Source: an uncultured Clostridium sp.
GTDB taxonomy: Bacteria; Cyanobacteriota; Vampirovibrionia; Gastranaerophilales; Gastranaerophilaceae
Direction of reading: 5' to 3'
NCBI GenBank assembly: GCA_905212085.1
Contig: CAJMDF010000041.1
Location: 1-16,299 of the forward strand
Length of the DNA stretch: 16,299 nucleotides
Positions 13,576 through 16,299 of the stretch are shown piece after piece (the stretch's first letter is position 1; each line of letters starts with the position of its first letter). The position numbers and the translations under genes are program-made. The notes under the pieces were generated by a model. It was not told the DNA's origin. It did no database searches and saw only the letters and a list, made by a program, of their open reading frames with translations.

Positions 13576-14937
13576 ATGAAAATTGTAATTTTAGGCGGAG
13601 TAGCAGCAGGTGCAAAAGCTGCTGCAAAGGCAAGAAGATTATTGCCAGATGCAAATATTGATTTATACACTGATGATACGCATATTTCTTACTCAGCATG
13701 CGGACTACCATATTATATTGAAGGAAATTTCGAAGACTACAGACTTTTATTGGTAAGATCCCCGGAAGAATTTGAAAAAAAAGGAGTGCATGTTCATCTA
13801 AAACATAGAGCTGTGAAGATTATTCCTGAAGCTAAACAAGTATTAATCCAAGATTTGGATACTCAAAGAGCTAATATTACAGAATATGATAAATTAATCA
13901 TTGCAACCGGTGCAAGACCTATAATCCCAAAAATAAAAAATGTAAGCCTGCCAAATGTTTTTACTTTGCGAAAAATAGAAGATGGCATTTCTATTAAAGA
14001 AAAATTATTAAAATCAAAACACGGCACAATAGTTGGCGGAGGTTATATAGGTATTGAACTTTTAGAGGCTTTGGTTAAACAAAACTTAAAAGCTACTTTA
14101 GTTGAGTATTCTCCTTATATAATGCCTATTTTTGATGAAGATATGTCTGCATTAATTCAAACTCAATTACATTCAATTAATAATGGACGTTTTGAAATAC
14201 TAACATCAGAAATTGTTACAGAATTTTCAGGAGACTTAAACGGAGTGCACACTGTAAAAACAGGTTCCGGCAAAGAATTTAATACTGACTTTGTCATTTT
14301 GTGCACAGGAGTCAAACCTAATGTAGAAATTGCTAAAGATGCAGGAATAGAATTAGGTGTGACAGGAGCCATAAGAGTAAATGAAAGAATGGAGACAAGT
14401 ATTCCTGATATTTATGCCTGTGGTGACTGTGTTGAAGAGAATTTAGTAATAAGTAATTCAAAAATATGGATGCCGCTTGGATCAAATGCAAATAAAGAAG
14501 GTCGTACAGCTGCAATTAATGCCTGCGGAGGCGAAGATAAATTCTTAGGAGTATTAGGGTCTGCAGTTACAAGATGTTTAAATTTAACTATGTCTATGAC
14601 CGGATTAACAGAAAAAAAAGCAACATCACTTGGGTATACTCCAGTGACTGCCACTGTTACTAAAAATGATAAAGTAGGGTATATGCCTGATGTTAATAAT
14701 ATAACATTAAAACTTATTGCTGATTATGAATCTGGAAAATTGCTTGGAGCTCAAGCTATTGGGTGCGGTGATGCTGATAAAAGGATAAATGCGCTTGCTG
14801 CAGCACTTTTAGCAGGTATGACTGTTGAAGAATTTTACAATAATGATTTAACTTATGCTCCACCATTTTCCCCAACAATAGATCCTTTACTTAATGCAGC
14901 TCAAATTCTTATGAATAAAGTTAAGCAAAAAGACTAG
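13576..14937 (+). CDS. CoA-disulfide reductase / NADH oxidase family flavoprotein
   Basis: The product is a 453-residue FAD- and NAD(P)H-dependent pyridine nucleotide-disulfide oxidoreductase with a single redox cysteine. The FAD motif GGVAAGAKAAAKARR (7-21) and ISYSACGLPYYI (37-48) place the active Cys at 42, as in CoA-disulfide reductase and the Nox/Npx group. The NAD-binding motif is VGGGYIGIE (153-161), with Glu177 at the end of the next strand, favouring NADH over NADPH. The second FAD motif is TSIPDIYACGD (274-284). The dimerisation domain ends with LTYAPPFSPTIDP (425-437), carrying the Tyr conserved in CoA-disulfide reductases. No rhodanese domain is fused. Likely roles are thiol redox homeostasis or oxygen/peroxide removal. 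Its 3' end overlaps the convergent FAD gene by 17 bp. Confidence 0.9.
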   Translation: MKIVILGGVAAGAKAAAKARRLLPDANIDLYTDDTHISYSACGLPYYIEGNFEDYRLLLVRSPEEFEKKGVHVHLKHRAVKIIPEAKQVLIQDLDTQRANITEYDKLIIATGARPIIPKIKNVSLPNVFTLRKIEDGISIKEKLLKSKHGTIVGGGYIGIELLEALVKQNLKATLVEYSPYIMPIFDEDMSALIQTQLHSINNGRFEILTSEIVTEFSGDLNGVHTVKTGSGKEFNTDFVILCTGVKPNVEIAKDAGIELGVTGAIRVNERMETSIPDIYACGDCVEENLVISNSKIWMPLGSNANKEGRTAAINACGGEDKFLGVLGSAVTRCLNLTMSMTGLTEKKATSLGYTPVTATVTKNDKVGYMPDVNNITLKLIADYESGKLLGAQAIGCGDADKRINALAAALLAGMTVEEFYNNDLTYAPPFSPTIDPLLNAAQILMNKVKQKD

Positions 14938-16219
14938 CAATATATTTAGCTATTCCTTCTCCCATAGAAAAACAACTTGATTGAACTCTTAAAGCACCTT
15001 GTGCCATAAAGTCTGCAGAAATGCATCTTCCTGCAACAAATAAGTTATCAATATCAGCAGACATAAGACTTTCTAAAGGTAATGTATAATCTCTTACCAT
15101 CTCAAGAGTTGATGAATCCTTTTTATCAGAATGTACATCTACAGGATAATTTGAAACTACTACAGGATGTTCAAATGTCCTGCCAGACTTTACATCATCA
15201 ATTGTGTATACATATTTTCCTTTTATCCTTCTTGAAACCCTTACCCCAAGCATATCTGCAATATTTGTTATATAAGCTTTTTCAAAACCTGGGAAATAAA
15301 TTCTACAAAAATTTGCAAGTCTAAATATGTTTTTACGAGCTAATTGCAAAGCTTTTGACATATTTTCAACATCTAAAGTTTTTGTATAGTCAATAATTCT
15401 CGGACAGTTAAAGGCTATAGTAGAAAGCATTCCTGCTACTGTAAATATTTGAAAATAGTTTCTATCGTGGTCTTTTAGTATACCTTTATCTACAGCATCA
15501 TCAAACAAAGGAGCTAAAGCCCACTTTTTATCCTTATCCCAAGTATAGGCTGTAGATAAGTGTATAAAACCATCAATATTCTCTACAGTAGTAACATTTC
15601 TATCTGTATCATACTCCTCAAGCCATCTTGCAAAGCGTGGAACATCAACTCCACCCATCATAAATCTTAAACTTACAGGTTGATTTTCATTTTTTTCTTC
15701 TAAAAATTCACAACCACATAATTTTCCGATTTCACAATTTCCTGTTGCATCAATTATATATTTCGCGTCGATATATACAGATAATTCTTTACTTTTATGT
15801 TCTATCTTATCGTTATATACAGATAACATTTCTTTAGATATAATAATTCCTTTTATTAGTTTATTTTCTATAATTATATCTCTTATATGAGTGTCAAAAA
15901 ACACATCCACATTAGCTTTTGCCATAAGAGTATCTAGAGCAATTTTTGTTAACTCAGGATTAAACCAGCCCGGATTATTTTGATAAGTAGCTTGTCCTCC
16001 TATTGAGTGCAATTCATCGATTAAAGCCTTATAAAAATCAGTATTAATCTGGTGTTCACCTGATTTCATCGCTGGAACAACAAGAGCAGAAGTAATTGTT
16101 CCACCTAAGTGTATATTCTTTTCAATTAATAATACCTTAAGTCCTCTTATTCCTGCATTATATGCTGCAGAACAGCCCGCAGTTCCTCCACCTACAACAA
16201 TTAAATCATAATTTTTCAT
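14921..16219 (-). CDS. FAD-dependent oxidoreductase, FAD_oxidored type
   Basis: The product is 432 residues. The N-terminal dinucleotide fold is YDLIVVGGGTAGCSAAYNAG (GGGTAG at 10-15) ending in LLIEK, followed by GGTITSALV. A second FAD-contacting block is YIIDATGNCEIGKLCG (about 159-174). The C-terminal VAGRCISADFMAQGALRVQS and SMGEGIAKYIASLF correspond to the closing FAD motif of this family, which is usually written AGR..SadhxAxgslRvmptc...G.AAG. Substrate unknown: relatives are annotated only as FAD-dependent oxidoreductases. It is probably cytosolic. It has no Shine-Dalgarno; TATAAT lies 6 bases before the ATG with TTGAAT 16 bases further up. Its 3' end overlaps the convergent flavoprotein gene by 17 bp. 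Confidence 0.85.
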   Translation of the reverse strand: MKNYDLIVVGGGTAGCSAAYNAGIRGLKVLLIEKNIHLGGTITSALVVPAMKSGEHQINTDFYKALIDELHSIGGQATYQNNPGWFNPELTKIALDTLMAKANVDVFFDTHIRDIIIENKLIKGIIISKEMLSVYNDKIEHKSKELSVYIDAKYIIDATGNCEIGKLCGCEFLEEKNENQPVSLRFMMGGVDVPRFARWLEEYDTDRNVTTVENIDGFIHLSTAYTWDKDKKWALAPLFDDAVDKGILKDHDRNYFQIFTVAGMLSTIAFNCPRIIDYTKTLDVENMSKALQLARKNIFRLANFCRIYFPGFEKAYITNIADMLGVRVSRRIKGKYVYTIDDVKSGRTFEHPVVVSNYPVDVHSDKKDSSTLEMVRDYTLPLESLMSADIDNLFVAGRCISADFMAQGALRVQSSCFSMGEGIAKYIASLFA

Positions 16220-16225
16220 AATAAT

Positions 16226-16253
16226 ATTATATAAATTCCTAAATTAAATTCAA
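16226..16253 (-). promoter_or_regulatory. Promoter positioned for a leaderless FAD oxidoreductase mRNA
   Basis: On the minus strand TTGAAT (16248-16253) is 16 bases from a perfect TATAAT (16226-16231), which ends 6 bases before the ATG at 16219. Transcription would start at the A of the ATG. This is the best-supported of the leaderless-type promoters in the window because both hexamers are present. Confidence 0.6.
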
Positions 16254-16299
16254 AATAATTAATTTTTCTTTACTCAAAGATAAAAAAATTTTTTATAAA

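Noticed and set aside
14163..14654. Three minus-strand open frames
   Set aside because: They are antisense to the flavoprotein gene with conserved NAD and FAD motifs, and have no start signals.
15082..15324. Plus-strand open frame of 80 residues
   Set aside because: It is antisense within the FAD oxidoreductase gene; Leu/His/Gln-rich composition is typical of a shadow frame.

Overview
The window is strongly AT-rich with the standard genetic code. It looks like chromosomal DNA of a gut Gastranaerophilales bacterium (Melainabacteria/Vampirovibrionia). The main pointer is the 649-residue protein at 3522-5471: its N-terminus (MGMAAGQARLLSITSR...) and C-terminal helix I associate with a family typical of that order. 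The small protein at 12880-13245 also fits. This placement rests on recall and has not been tested by a search. I see no CRISPR array, insertion sequence, prophage or attachment site.

Layout. Positions 1-12014 are almost entirely on the minus strand. Reading downstream to upstream, they hold: a tRNA-Leu(UAA) with its own promoter and terminator; a patatin-like lipase preceded by a polytopic GT-C-like membrane protein; a HEAT-like small protein closed by a terminator; the 649-residue filament-like protein closed by a terminator; an Orn/Lys/Arg-decarboxylase-fold PLP enzyme behind a PilZ gene; a fragment of the spc ribosomal operon (rpsE-rpmD-rplO-secY) with its own promoter and terminator; and a phosphoglucomutase/phosphomannomutase. 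From 11983 onward transcription is mixed. It holds an orphan sugar ABC permease (+), a 121-residue unknown protein (-), an uncatalogued 46-residue ORF (+), a CoA-disulfide-reductase-like flavoprotein (+) and a second FAD oxidoreductase (-). Two pairs meet tail to tail, one abutting with no gap and one overlapping by 17 bp.

How the genes fit together. Most of the window is housekeeping (translation, Sec export, sugar-phosphate metabolism, redox) mixed with surface or envelope functions. The spc operon is unusual: no rplR sits upstream of rpsE and no adk/map/infA follows secY.

The most interesting signal is regulatory. Genes fall into two start classes. Most have a clear Shine-Dalgarno. Five (patatin, GT-C protein, permease, CoA-disulfide-reductase-like, FAD oxidoreductase) have none, and instead carry a -10-like hexamer 6-7 nt upstream of the ATG, as expected for leaderless mRNAs. 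At 11983-11992 the palindrome TATAATTATA appears to provide the -10 for both divergent genes. I did not find a clear new defence or mobile system. The best novelty candidates are the leaderless start class, the symmetric promoter, the filament-like protein, the 46-residue ORF and a possible plus-strand small RNA ending at 7460.
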